Shown piece by piece: positions 1 to 11,255 of a stretch of DNA of 64,000 nucleotides. Positions within the stretch are counted from its first letter, which is position 1; each line of letters starts with the position of its first letter. Location of the stretch: assembly GCA_025617745.1 (NCBI GenBank), contig CM046869.1, forward strand, positions 11,055,168 to 11,119,167. The letters run 5' to 3'. This DNA comes from Heliocidaris erythrogramma (Eukaryota > Echinodermata > Echinoidea > Camarodonta > Echinometridae). Made by a program: the position numbers and the translations under genes. Below the pieces are notes generated by a model, which was not told where the DNA came from, ran no database searches, and saw only the letters and a list, made by a program, of their open reading frames with translations.

Positions 1-973
1 TCAAAGCGAGATCCCTGAATAGGGACAGAAGTCAGGGTTGAAGTAGCCGGTACAAAGGACCAACCCTGATTCTGAGCAAAAGCCCGCATCATACTGAACA
101 TGTCAGCTTGAGAGGAGCTAGCTGGGTTAGCCAGGCCAGACAGGCAAGAGGCCGGCAAAGCCTTGCCACTTTTTGCCTTCTTCTTGGCCTTTTTCTTGGC
201 TGGCTCGACAAAAGTCGTAGCCGAAACCCTTTTCTTATAACGCTTAATCGGATTCGTTCGGATCCCCGAAGCCTCTTCGGAAACACAAACCGATCCCTCC
301 GCGGAGGGACGTTCACTTCCCATAAAGGGATTGGAGCGCTCATGGCGTAAGCCTAGAGAATCGCCCAAATCACCCATATTGGCTAAGCAAGAAGATGCAG
401 TAGCCATGGGTTGGGAGCTAAAAGCTCCCAGTGCGTGGGCAGACCGAGATGACTCGGTATGTGCCCGATGACTACTAAAGGCGTGTGAACCCGCTATTGG
501 ACCGCTCGAAAGCAGCAATAGGGGAGCACTAGTAGTCACGCACTCAGGTGAAAACACCTGTTGCTCCGAAGAGCGTCCATAATGTAGACAATGTAGACAG
601 CCCAGGAAGTACTCGTTCCCCCATATGGCGTTTGCCGGGGGCTAGGGTTTGAGAACCCAGACCAACATGGACTAAGCCCGTGGGTTGCCCTGCAGTAGTG
701 GGGCGCGTCTCCCCTAACGGATCAGAGCGAGTGAACGCTACCGTACGGGAAACAACAATCCAGATTCAGTTAACGCCACCCGTCCCGAAGCCGCAAGCTC
801 CGAGACTGGCAAACTCTGCAAGGAAACACCACTAGGCAACTTACCCTTAGCCCTCCTCCCTCCCCGTGTACCGCAGTACTCGGGGGAGTTCTGGAAGGCC
901 GAGTCGTCTTGCTAGACGACTCTTCGGAAGAAGCAGGTCTCCTTGACCTAGCTGCTTCTTCTTCCGAATCCAT
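1..973 (-). CDS. Partial unidentified reading frame leaving the left edge (possible retroelement gag-like)
   Basis: On the minus strand a frame is open from 641 to the window edge, with its first ATG at 407. It encodes a Ser/Ala-rich protein with a strongly basic stretch (KKKAKKKAK) near 150-190. A second short frame starts with ATG at 973 (MDSEEEAARSRR...). It reaches a consensus GTAAGT donor at 844-839. A CCCTAG acceptor ending at 642 would join the two in phase 0 across a 203-bp intron. The acidic/Ser-rich start and basic middle resemble the gag-like first ORF of some retroelements, but no zinc knuckle or other domain is visible. The gene could equally be an unknown host gene. The two-exon join is my inference; the open frame is seen directly. 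The product is truncated by the window, so its length is unknown. Confidence 0.35.
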
Positions 974-1619
974 ACCACTGCAATAAAACAGACAATAAAG
1001 TATACTTTTCAAATTAAGAAATACTTCAACTGAATGCAGTAAAATAAGGGTAAAATTATTTGGGAGATACGCACTAAAGAAATTTTCACAGCCTAAAAAC
1101 CGTAAGAATAAACGCCGAACCCGAAGGCTCGGTGACAAACGGAAACACCCACAAACACGGAAATATCTACGTGGGGCTGACCGTGAAAGAGAAAAATAAA
1201 TGCCAAGAAAGGGAATCAAAAAATCCCTTGCAATCGGCAAGAGTGACTACTAAAACACAAAGTACTATAATCTAAACGAATATAGGTACCTAAAAGTGCT
1301 TTAACTATGTGAAAAAGCGCACCAAAAAGATACTATACGACCTGATTTCAGGAGCGCTGTGACTATACGTCCTAACTCGTCGGGGGCGAGCAAGAAAGAG
1401 GAAGATGGCCGTAGCGTATTGACGCGCGTGAGTGGCGAAGGGGACAATAGGATTACGGGGGGTGCGCACAATATTGTGACTCATGTGTGATAATTCTCGA
1501 AGGGGTCCCGTAGTCAAGACTACAGGCATAATAGGTAGGTATATATGATTTATTGCAGTAAATCTGCCGTATTAATGTCTATGGAGTACGAGGTTATCTT
1601 ACGATAACCTCGTATGTGT
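974..1619. other. Flank with no recognisable gene
   Basis: I see no supported gene. Short frames exist on the minus strand (770-1240, 1305-1529), but the part outside the MDSEEE frame has no domain and no splice context. A small perfect inverted repeat, GAGGTTATC/GATAACCTC, lies near 1590-1612, at the start of the repeat mosaic. Confidence 0.4.
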
Positions 1620-2410
1620 ATGAGCACATCAGCAAGCAATGGTCATATTGACCATTAGGAAATATACATGTGTGTATACTGGGTATTGGGGATACAGATG
1701 TAATTTTGTTTGAAATGGAGGTTTTTGTGGGCAAACTGATACTTAAGTTTAAGTCTACATAGATTAATTTATAAGTACGTTAAGATACAAAATGTAGAAA
1801 GTTATAAAAACTGACATATTTTACAGCCTTCCTTTTCCTACTTGTCACAAAGACATCCATCCGTATGACGACTGCTATCAATATGTTGCGCACTAGTGAG
1901 GCCGCTCTACATATGGTTACGCACCATAGATACGTACATGTACGCAGAATGTTACGCAGAATGTTACGCACACAAGCTATACGGACAAGGCCGATATACA
2001 ACGACGGGTGGCCGTTCTCTCCCACAGACTTTTTCAATTATTGCTCCTCGCCGTTAAAGCACTTTGCTTAATATCCTTGCACCAGAAGGAATACAGCAGA
2101 TTGTAGAGAATGCACGATGAGAAGCCTTATCGCTAGACTAAACTCATTAACAACCCCCAAGCTGTCTTAACAACAGGTAAACAACGAGGTGGAGATCGAT
2201 GAACCGATCGCGCCTGTACCACTACGAGCGCTGAGACTAAGTGAGAGCTCCCTTCATCATAATCGTGAAAAATACGAAATGGATGCTCTGACCGGATTCC
2301 GCAAGAAATTCCCCAAAATTTCAGGAAACCCTCTTCAACTTCAAGTTCAAGTTCAAAGGTCACAAAACAAACTGGTATGTGGTCCAGGTAAGTTTTAATC
2401 ATCTATTATT
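1620..2410 (+). repeat. Dispersed module M1, copy 1 (exon-like, ends in a splice donor)
   Basis: This block is homologous, in reverse orientation, to 4480-5085 and 6795-7401. Shared landmarks are a GTTACGCA-rich stretch (about 1865-1975) and an exon-like segment encoding SLHHNREKY followed by a GTAAGT donor at about 2392. This copy has extra CAAGTT repeats before the donor and differs by indels, so its frame is not the same as in the other two copies. It is probably a piece of a former gene or captured exon carried inside a mobile repeat. Confidence 0.6.
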
Positions 2411-2648
2411 CACCATAATTAGCTATCTTTCATTAGATTTCTATGTCAGGTTTTCACTTAAATATAGCCAAAAATGCAGTGATGCATTTTTAGGTATGGG
2501 ATGTGTGTTTGCTGCACTCATGGCTACATTACTGTAAAATAGTTGGTATTTTCTGTCGCATGTACTAAGGTATGGGGGGAAAATAAGATAAATATTTTAA
2601 ATACCTTGCTTTCAAATTCAGCCCTTAAAAATATCACTCCTACATCAA

Positions 2649-3290
2649 ATGGCCGTTAGGAAGAACTTTCCATATTTCCAGCAAAATCCAAAGTCAAAAT
2701 CATGCCCAAAACCGAAGAAATCCCTGCCGATTTGTTTCGCGATCGCGTGCTGTTTACATACCGCCGATGTCTTAAGACTAAAATCGGCCAATAAAATTTT
2801 TGTCCACGAAGAAACTCGGGATCGCAAGCGCACATCGTTCTCTACGATCGCGCACACAGAAAATCAGGACTTTTCCGTGTATGGGATAGGGACCGAATTT
2901 TTAACGACAAAATTCTTTTGGGGAGATGTCAGCGCCCGCAGCGACCAGGAAATGTACACAATGACTCCGATAGCTCGTTTTGCGAGAATCGACAGTAAAT
3001 TTAGGTATGTGAAATGCCCGGTGCGCTTGCATCGCGAAAGTGATCCCAAAACTGTGTTTCCATTTTCTACCAGCTTTCGGGTTATGCTGTGAGGGGTACC
3101 CCGACAAAAGCTTTCGCTGTACTCGTATTTGCATGTCAATGTGCACAAAAAGGGGATCAACGAAGAGCTGAGACCACGAACTAGTGTGTGAAAAAAAATT
3201 TTGTCAAAAGGATTTCCAGACGTTGTTTCACATGGGCCTGAACAACCCTGATAACTTTGGGTCATCATAATCATCATTATTTTTCATAAA
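2649..3290 (+). repeat. Dispersed module M2, copy 1 (most diverged, longest)
   Basis: This is the first of six copies of an exon-like module. It begins after a TTTCCAG acceptor-like site and contains the shared KSANKIFVHEETRDRKRTS and MYTMTPIARFAR reading. Unlike the other copies it continues past that point (to the VKCPVRLHRESD reading and beyond) and ends near a GTAAGTG donor at about 3290. Frame changes against the other copies show that it is not an intact gene. It is probably a fossil exon cluster. Confidence 0.55.
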
Positions 3291-4319
3291 GGTAAGTGAT
3301 TTAATTGATTTCAATTATTTACAAATTCATTTTCATTAATACTTAACACATTAAGAAAGTTTAATGGAAATTTATAGTTGCAAAATTTTCCATGTCAGAA
3401 CTATGTATACACGTTAGCTCACCCAGGAGCTCCAGCGCGAAGCAGCGTCGGCTTCCGCCGGAAGCGGCGGCGGAGATCCGTGGGTTAACCTGTTGCCGTT
3501 TTTTGACGATCAATACACAAAAGTGATGAGATTTCGATGCTAAATTTCATTAATAAACAGTTGTTTTTCTTCATCAAAATATTATGGCAATATACCATAT
3601 TATACCATACTTTTATTGTAGGCTTAATTTTATACTTTTATTTTGTTAAGATCTAGAATTAAGTATTAACTTTTTATTTTTATTTAGAGGTCTTTTTTTA
3701 TTTATTTTTTTTTTTTTGGGGGGGGGGGGTTGTCACCTTGTCAGCCTGCCCCTTCCCATTATAATTTTAAGGTAATTATCAGAAATATGAAGTGTGTTAG
3801 TGAAATATGCTATTCTGTTTTTGTTGACAAATTCATGTTCTAAATTTCATAATCTTTCCAAGGGGTACCAAACTTTTCAGGATAGGGTGAAAATTAAGGA
3901 AGTTAGGTAATTTTTAAGGTCGGTTGGGATGTATATTGGTCACAACATTTTTATTTGCCGTATTGAATTACTGTACAATTCCCGGGACCAAAAAAAACAG
4001 TGTTTTGCGATTTGTAAAATGCCCTAATTTTTTAAATATCCATCCAATTTGAATACTTCAAAAACTACTGCATTTCTCTTTTCTAGACCTTTCTGTTGAT
4101 ACCAAATTCGTCAAGAATCAATCAATTTGAAATTTTCATTTCACATACCTAGTAAATTACGGATTTCATTTTTGGAATCATCTTTTCCAACATCGGCGAG
4201 TTGAATTTATTGTATTTCTTGGATGTTGCCTTTGTTGGATATAGCCACACCACGAATAGTGGTCATATTGACCACTACGAATACACAATGCAAAAATAGT
4301 TTGTATTTTCTGTCGCGTG
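3291..4319. other. AT-rich spacer with T/G homopolymer
   Basis: No gene is seen. The block has a GC-rich island (3426-3480), a T-run followed directly by a G-run (3704-3731) and AT-rich unique sequence. Part of an M2-type end (GTAAATTACGGATTTCATTTTTGGAA) recurs near 4153-4180. Confidence 0.4.
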
Positions 4320-5085
4320 CACTCATAGGTACACGCCATTGCCGACTGTGTAGTAACGCAGCCAACACACATCCCATACCTAAACTGCATCAAGCATTTT
4401 TGGCTATATTTAATTGAATATAATATATTACAGTTTACTTACATCCAAAGAATTATATTGAATAATAGATGATTAAAACTTACCAGGTTGTTTTGTGACC
4501 TTTGAAGAGGGTTTCCTGAAATTTTGGGTCCTTTTTGTCGATAACTGCTATCGAGACTGTCCCGTCAGCATCCAGTTTGTATTTTTCACGATTATGATGA
4601 AGGGAGCCCTCAGCGCTCGTAGTAGTACCGGCGCGATGGGTTCGTCAATCTCCTACGAAGACCTGAAAGGGCCAAACTGACGACGTAAAAAAAGAAAAAA
4701 TATTACGTACGTACGTAATAATTACTACGTACGTACGTAATATTTTTTATTTTTTTCCAGGTCTTCGTAGAATAGCTTGTGTGCGTAACATTCTGCGTAC
4801 GTATCTACGGTGCGTAACCATGGAGAGCGGCCTCACTAGTGCGCAACATTATTGAGAGCAGTCGTGATCCGTATGGAGATGTGGGTAACAAGTACCAAAA
4901 AGAGGGCTGTAAATGTAAGTTTTAATAACTTTCTACATTTTGTATCTTAACGAACTGATAACTTAAAATCTAAAGAATGATACTTAAGTATCAGTTTGCC
5001 CACAAAAACATCAATTTCAAACAAAATTACATCTGTATCCCCAATACCCAGTATACACACATGCATATGATTCTAATGGTCAATA
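4320..5085 (-). repeat. Module M1, copy 2; first member of a 2.3-kb-spaced duplication
   Basis: The block is nearly identical to 6632-7401, offset by about 2,312-2,315 bp. Read on the minus strand it holds a CTTTCAG acceptor-like site, an open segment (SLHHNREKYKLDADGTV...), and a GTAAGT donor at about 4485. It therefore looks like a complete internal exon of about 190 nt, except for a TGA near its start. It also carries the ACGT palindrome at 4703-4745. Confidence 0.65.
4703..4745. repeat. TACGTACG palindrome pair
   Basis: Two TTACGTACGTACGTAA-type palindromes lie head to head around AATTA and could form a cruciform or hairpin. The duplicated copy at 7016-7042 has a single, longer palindrome, so the two copies differ in repeat number. 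Confidence 0.8.
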
Positions 5086-5091
5086 CAAGTA

Positions 5092-5342
5092 TTGTATTTC
5101 TTGGATATTTAGTGGTCGGTTTTTGTAAATTAAATGCCGATTTTGAGTGAATGTTTGTGACTTTTGTGCAGTGGTGTTTTAAAAAGTTGAGGTGTATGAC
5201 TGCCTACATTATACACACGAAGTATAGGAATGTAGCTATGAGTCCCTCATCTTTTTAAAACACCACTGCACAAAAGTCACCAATATTCACTCAAAATCGG
5301 CATTTAATTTTCAAAAACCGACCCCAAAATATCCAAGAAATA
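5092..5342. repeat. Fold-back hairpin, arms about 100 bp
   Basis: The arm at 5092-5190 (TTGTATTTCTTGGATATTT... to AAAAAGTTGAGGTGTATGAC) recurs inverted at 5243-5342. The loop of about 50 bp contains ACACACGAAGTATAGGAATG. The same arm sequences recur near 6467-6600, 7450-7590, 8885-9030, 9310-9470 and 10380-10530, so they are the terminal part of a dispersed fold-back family. Confidence 0.8.
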
Positions 5343-5350
5343 CAATAAAT

Positions 5351-5741
5351 TCAACTCACCAATGTTGGAAAAGATATTTCCAAAAATGAAATCCGTAATT
5401 TACTGTTGATTCTCGCGAAACGAGCTATCGGAGTCATTGTGTACATTTCCTGGTCGCCGCGGGCGCTGACATCTCCCCAAAAGAGTTTTGTCCTCAAAAA
5501 TTCGGTCCCTATGGCGTACACGGAAAAGTTCCGATTTTCTGTGTGCGCGATCGTAAAGATCGATGTGCGCTTGCGATCCCGAGTTTCTTCGTGGACAAAA
5601 ATTTTATTGGCCGATTTTAGTCTAAGACATCGGCAGTTTGTAAACAACACGCGATCGCGAAACAAATCGGCGGGGATTTCTCCGGTTTTGGACAAGATTT
5701 TGACTTTGGATTTTGCTGAAAATATCAAAAGTTCTTCCTAA
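5351..5741 (-). repeat. Module M2, copy 2, with a fully open exon-like frame
   Basis: On the minus strand, a TATTTTCAG acceptor-like site near 5711 leads into about 115 codons with no stop, ending at a GGTGAGT donor (near 5360). The reading includes GEIPADLFRDR, HEETRDRKRTS and WGDVSARGDQEMYTM. I recognise no domain. The opposite strand is also open over much of this span, so openness alone is weak evidence of coding. The module occurs six times in the window in both orientations. Confidence 0.55.
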
Positions 5742-6059
5742 CGGCCATTTGAAGTAGGAGTGAGATTTTTAAGGGCTGAATTTGAAAGCAAGTATTTAAA
5801 ATATTTATCTTATTTTTCCCCCCATACCTTTAGTACATGTATGCGACAGAAAATACCAACTATTTTACAGTAATGTACCCGTGAGTGGCTATGAGCACAC
5901 CACGAATAGTGGTCATATTGACCACTACGAATACAAAATGCAAAAATAGTTCGTATTTTCTGTCGCGTGTAGTAAAGGTATAGGGGGAAAAATAAGATAA
6001 ATATTTTAAATACTTGCTTTCAAATTCAGCCCTTAAAAATCTCACTCCTACCTCAAATG

Positions 6060-6447
6060 GGTTTTAGAAAGAACTTTTGATATTTTCAGCAAAATCCAAA
6101 GTCAAAATCTTGTCCAAAACCGGAGAAATCCCCGCCGATTTGTTTCGCGATCGCGTGTTGTTTACATACTGCCGATGTCTTAGACTAAAATCGGCCAATA
6201 AAATTTTTGTCCATGAAGAAACTCGGGATCGCAAGCGCACATCGATCTTTAAGATCGCGCACACAGAAAATCGGGACTTTCCGCGTATGCCACATAGGGA
6301 CCGAATTTTTAAGGACAAAACTCTTTTGGGGAGATGTCAGCGCCCGCGGCGACCAGGAAATGTACACAATGACTCCGATAGCTCGTTTCGCGAGAATCAA
6401 CAGTAAATTACGGATTTGATTTTTGGAAATATCTTTTCCAACATCGG
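6060..6447 (+). repeat. Module M2, copy 3
   Basis: This copy is inverted relative to copy 2 and nearly identical to it. It keeps the TTTTCAG acceptor-like start and the GGTGAGT donor-like end. It has small indels (near 6230-6290) that switch frame relative to copy 2, and a stop at the ATTTGATTTTTGG segment. Confidence 0.6.
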
Positions 6448-6631
6448 TGAGTTTAATTTATTGTATTTCTTGGATATTTAGTGGTCGGTTTTTGTAAATT
6501 AAATGCCGATTTTGAGTGAATGTTTGTGACTTTTGTGCAGTGGTGTTTTAAAAAGTTGAGGTGTATGACTGCCTAAATTATACACACGAAGTATAGGAAT
6601 GTAGCTATGAGTGGCTATGAGTGGATTATAC

Positions 6632-7401
6632 CACTCATAGGTACGCGCCATTGCCGACTGTGTAGTAACGCAGCCAACACACATCCCATACCTAAACTGC
6701 ATCACTGTGCATTTTTGGCTATATTTAATTGAATATAATATATTACAGTTTACTTACATCCAAAGAATTATATTGAATAACAGATGATTAAAACTTACCA
6801 GGTTGTTTTGTGACCTTTGAAGAGGGTTTCCTGAAATTTTGGGTCCTTTTTGTCGATAACTGCTATCGAGACTGTCCCGTCAGCATCCAGTTTGTATTTT
6901 TCACGATTATGATGAAGGGAGCCCTCAGCGCTCGTAGTAGTACCGGCGCGATGGGTTCGTCGATCTCCTACGAAGACCTGAAAGGGCCAAACTGACGACG
7001 TACAAAAATAAAAAATATTACGTACGTACGTACGTAATATTTTTAATTTTTTTACGTCGTCAGTTTGGCCCTTTCAGGTCTTCGTAGAATAGCTTGTGTG
7101 CGTAACATTCTGCGTACGTATCTACGGTGCGTAACCATGTAGAGCGGCCTCACTAGTGCGCAACATTATTGAGAGCAGTCGTGATCCGTATGGAGATGTG
7201 GGTAACAAGTACCAAAAAGAGGGCTGTAAATGTAAGTTTTTATAACTTTCTACATTTTGTATCTTAACGAACTGATAACTTAAAATCTAAAGAATGATAC
7301 TTAAGTATCAGTTTGCCCACAAAAACATCAATTTCAAACAAAATTACATCTGTATCCCCAATACCCAGTATACACACATGTATATGATTCTAATGGTCAA
7401 T
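6632..7401 (-). repeat. Module M1, copy 3; second member of the 2.3-kb-spaced duplication
   Basis: This is a direct copy of 4320-5085 with few substitutions. It includes the exon-like segment with its GTAAGT donor, read on the minus strand, and a single ACGT palindrome at 7016-7042. Additional sequence (TACGTCGTCAGTTTGGCCC) after the palindrome repeats the sequence before it in inverted form, which makes a larger hairpin than in copy 2. Confidence 0.65.
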
Positions 7402-8340
7402 ATGACCATTGCTTGCTGATGTGGATTATACCCTATATAGGCTATATTATTGCCTTATTGGGGTCAGTTTTTGTAAATTAAATGCCGATTTTGAGTGAAT
7501 GTTGGTGACTTTTGTGCAGTGGTGTTTGAAAAAGTTGAGCCGTATGACTGCCTAGATTCTACACACGAAGTATAGGAATGTAGCTATGACTGGTTGGCTG
7601 TGTTCCTACACAGTCGGCAATGGCGTGTGCCTATGTATGACTTTATGAGTGTGTATTACTGCAGCAGCCCGAACACGTAGTGTTCGGGCTGCGCTTCGCA
7701 GTCCTTTGATCGCATGGATGTCACATAATTACAAGGTCGTTTGTCAAAATGATACCCATGAAACATGAAATCAGTTGATTTTAGGCTATTTTAGGTACTT
7801 ACAATACTTTACGATTGACTGTCGTCTTTCTTTTCAATGAGGATGATACAAAAAAGGCATATTTATCTCCAAGAGCCTGTAGTAAAAACTTCCGAAGGTC
7901 GGTGTTTTGCTTGCAATGCGCGTGCGTCAGCAGCTCCAATTATAATACAGACAAGAAGGGAGGATTATGAATATTCATTAGACGAGCTTGAGCGAGATCT
8001 AGAGCGCTAGATCTATACGCTAGCGATCGGCGGATTACAGTGGGTATATGAATATTTATTATTCCATTGACGAAAACTATGCCGTCATTGTAATAAACAT
8101 TCATAGGCGCATGCGCAAGTGCCTATTTTCAATTTGGCTTTAACAACATGGCGAATGGGACTGGTTTCGAAAATTGAGAGTAAAAAGTGACATTCATCGA
8201 TTCTACACATTTTTTAGGAAAAGCTGATTTGCGTAAAGTCTGTTTAGGTAAGTGGCATCGTATATATGATACTTTAATTAAAAAATAATAATTACATGGC
8301 CATTTTTTAAATGGTCATTTGAACATTGGTAGATTGTGAG
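7402..8340. other. Spacer between repeat modules, no gene seen
   Basis: It starts with one arm of the fold-back family (7450-7590). The GC-rich imperfect palindromes AGCCCGAACACGTAGTGTTCGGGCT (7660-7685) and CTAGATCTATACGCTAG (8007-8023) follow. I find no open frame with support. Confidence 0.4.
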
Positions 8341-8479
8341 ACCCACCACTCACGGGTACATTCCTGTAAAATAGTTGGTATTTTCTGTCGCATGTACTAA
8401 AGGTATGGGGGGAAAATAAGATAAATATTTTAAATACCTTGCTTTCAAATTCAGCCCTTAAAAATCTCACTCCTACCTC

Positions 8480-8870
8480 AAATGGCCGTTAGGAAGAACT
8501 TTTGATATTTTCAGCAAAATCCAAAGTCAAAATCTTGTCCAAAACCGGAGAAATCCCCGCCGATTTGTTTCGCGATCGCGTGTTGTTTACATACTGCCGG
8601 TGTCTTAGACTAAAATCGGCCAATAAATTTTTGTCCACGAAGAAACTCGGGATCGCAAGCGCACATCGATCTTTACGATCGCGCACAAAGAAAATCGGGA
8701 CTTTCCGTGTATGCTACATAGGGACCGAATTTTTAAGGACAAAACTCTTTTGGGGAGATGTCAGCGCCCGCGGCGACCCGGAAATGTACACAATGACTCC
8801 GATAGCTCGTTTCGCGAGAATCAACAGTAAATTACGGATTTGATTTTTGGAAATATCTTTTCCAACATCG
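8480..8870 (+). repeat. Module M2, copy 4
   Basis: This copy has the same acceptor-like start and donor-like end as copies 2 and 3. Compared with copy 2 it has lost a base in the AATAAATTTTTG segment near 8625, which changes the downstream frame. A fold-back arm follows it (8885-9030). Confidence 0.6.
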
Positions 8871-9301
8871 GTGAGTTGAATTTATTGTATTTCTTGGATA
8901 TTTAGTGGTCGGTTTTTGTAAATTAAATGCCGATTTTGAGTGAATGTTTGTGACTTTTGTGCAGTGGTGTTTTAAAAAGTTGAGGTGTATGACTGCCTAA
9001 ATTATACACACGAAGTATAGGAATGTAGCTATGAGTGAGACCCACCGAATCGTACTGGTTTCACTCAGGACGCTGCCACTTCGTGGCACTCCCGGGTACA
9101 TTTCTGTAAAATAGTTCGTATTTTCTGTCGCATGTACTAAAGGTATGGGGGAAAAAATAAGATAAATATTTTAAATACTTGCTTTCAAATTCAGCCCTTA
9201 AAAATCTCACTCCTACCTCAAATCACACCACGAATAGTGGTCATATTGACCACTACGAATACAAAATGCAAAAATAGTTCGTATTTTCTGTCGCGTGTAG
9301 C

Positions 9302-10531
9302 ACTCATAGGTACATTCCTATACTTCGTGTGTATAATGTAGGCAGTCATACACCTCATCTTTTTAAAACACCACTGCACAAAAGTCACCAATATTCACTC
9401 AAAATCGGCATTTAATTTTCAAAAACCGACCCCAAAATATCCAAGAAATACAATAAATTCAACTCACCAATGTTGGAAAAGATATTTACAAAAATGAAAT
9501 CCGCAATTTACTGTTGATTCTCGCGAAACGAGCTATCGGAGTCATTGTGTACATTTCCTGGTCGCCGCGGGCGCTGACATCTCCCCAAAAGAGTTTTGTC
9601 CTCAAAAATTCGGTCCCTATGGCGTACACGAAAAAGTTCTGATTTTCTGTGTGCGCGATCGTAAAGATCGATGTGCGCTTGCGATCCCGAGTTTCTTCGT
9701 GGACAAAAACTGTATTGGCCGATTTTAGTCTAAGACATCGGCAGTTTGTAAACAACACGCGATCGCGAAACAAATCGGCGGGGATTTCTCCGGTTTTGGA
9801 CAAGATTTTGACTTTGGATTTTGCTGAAAATATCAAAAGTTCTTCCTAACCACTCCCGGGTACATTTCTGTAAAATAGTTGGTATTTTCTGTCGCATGTA
9901 CTAAAGGTATGGGGGGGAAAATAAGATAAATATTTTAAATACTTGCTTTCAAATTGAGCCCTTAAAAATCTCACTCCTACCTCAAATGGCCGTTAGGAAG
10001 AACTTTTGATATTTTCAGCAAAATCCAAAGTCAAAATCTTGTCCAAAACCGGAGAAATCCCCGCCGATTTGTTTCGCGATCGCGTGTTGTTTACAAACTG
10101 CCGATGTCTTAGACTAAAATCGGCCAATACAGTTTTTGTCCACGAAGAAACTCGGGATCGCAAGCGCACATCGATCTTTACGATCGCGCACACAGAAAAT
10201 CAGAACTTTTTCGTGTACGCCATAGGGACCGAATTTTTGAGGACAAAACTCTTTTGGGGAGATGTCAGCGCCCGCGGCGACCAGGAAATGTACACAATGA
10301 CTCCGATAGCTCGTTTCGCGAGAATCAACAGTAAATTACGGATTTGATTTTTGAAAATATCTTTTCCGACATTGGTGAGTTGAATTTATTGTATTTCTTG
10401 GATATTTTGGGGTCGGTTTTTGAAAATTACATGCCGATTTTGAGTGAATATTGGTGACTTTTGTGCAGTGGTGTTTTAAAAAGATGAGGTGTATGACTGC
10501 CTACATTATACACACGAAGTATAGGAATGTA
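9302..10531. repeat. 1.2-kb near-perfect palindrome made of two opposed M2 modules
   Basis: The left arm (about 9310-9848) holds M2 on the minus strand and the right arm (about 9992-10531) holds M2 on the plus strand. Both share private variants, such as the ACTGTATTGGCC/GGCCAATACAGT change. The roughly 140-bp centre (9849-9991) is a different segment with AATAGTTGGTATTTTCTGTCGC. The arms end with the fold-back family terminus (CATTCCTATACTTCGTGTG and its reverse). The shared private variants show a recent inverted duplication or arm-to-arm gene conversion. Confidence 0.8.
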
Positions 10532-10559
10532 GCTATGAGTGCTTCGTGGCACCGTCCCG

Positions 10560-11255
10560 GGGCTAGAGTGTGTATTGAGTGGCCTTGCCTAGTATGAGTT
10601 ATGACTCGTGACGCAAAGACATACACGCAAAGACATGTGTGGGACTGTATTATATTTCTGGTACTAAGTTAGGTCTACGTCTATCTTCGAGATAAAGTGC
10701 ATTCTAAAGATGTCTGGGACACGGTTAAATATATATCCTACATTTATTTACCTTAGGGTGTTCAGAAAACCAAGAGAAGCGGTCTACTGTCACATCTTCT
10801 GCTCCTAAATTTAGACTAGATGCCATTTCTCTCTCCGCATTTATTCGCTATTTATTAACCCTTGGCTCTTCTCTTAAAACTGATGTCTCGTACGTGATCT
10901 CTCGTCGTCTGCGAGATTTAAGCAACGCCACGACTATTATGTTAATTAGCCATACTTTTTGACCTATCGCAAATCGAATTGATGATGTCATATCAAAATT
11001 TTCACACGACGCGGTAAACACTAGCATGTGGATTTTCTAAATTTAGAGCAGTGTTGCGCCATATTTTGTACTCATTACTACTCCTGAATGTCGCAAGGGG
11101 TCGCAATAGTGATACAAATTCCTGAATATAAAATTATAGCTCAATACAACACGGACATTCAGTAAGGAACTGGCGTGCAAGCAACAGCACGCGAATTCAG
11201 CTTGGATCATAGGAATCAAGTTTCTCTTCCATCGAAAAGAAATAAACCAAGCAAA
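10560..11255. other. Upstream region of the RING gene
   Basis: This is unique sequence with no other gene. It separates the repeat mosaic from the RING gene and probably holds its promoter and 5' UTR. A TATA-like site is annotated separately. Confidence 0.4.
11127..11133 (+). promoter_or_regulatory. Possible TATA box for the RING gene
   Basis: TATAAAA lies about 125 bp before the ATG at 11256. In an AT-rich genome such a match is common by chance, so support is only positional. Confidence 0.25.
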
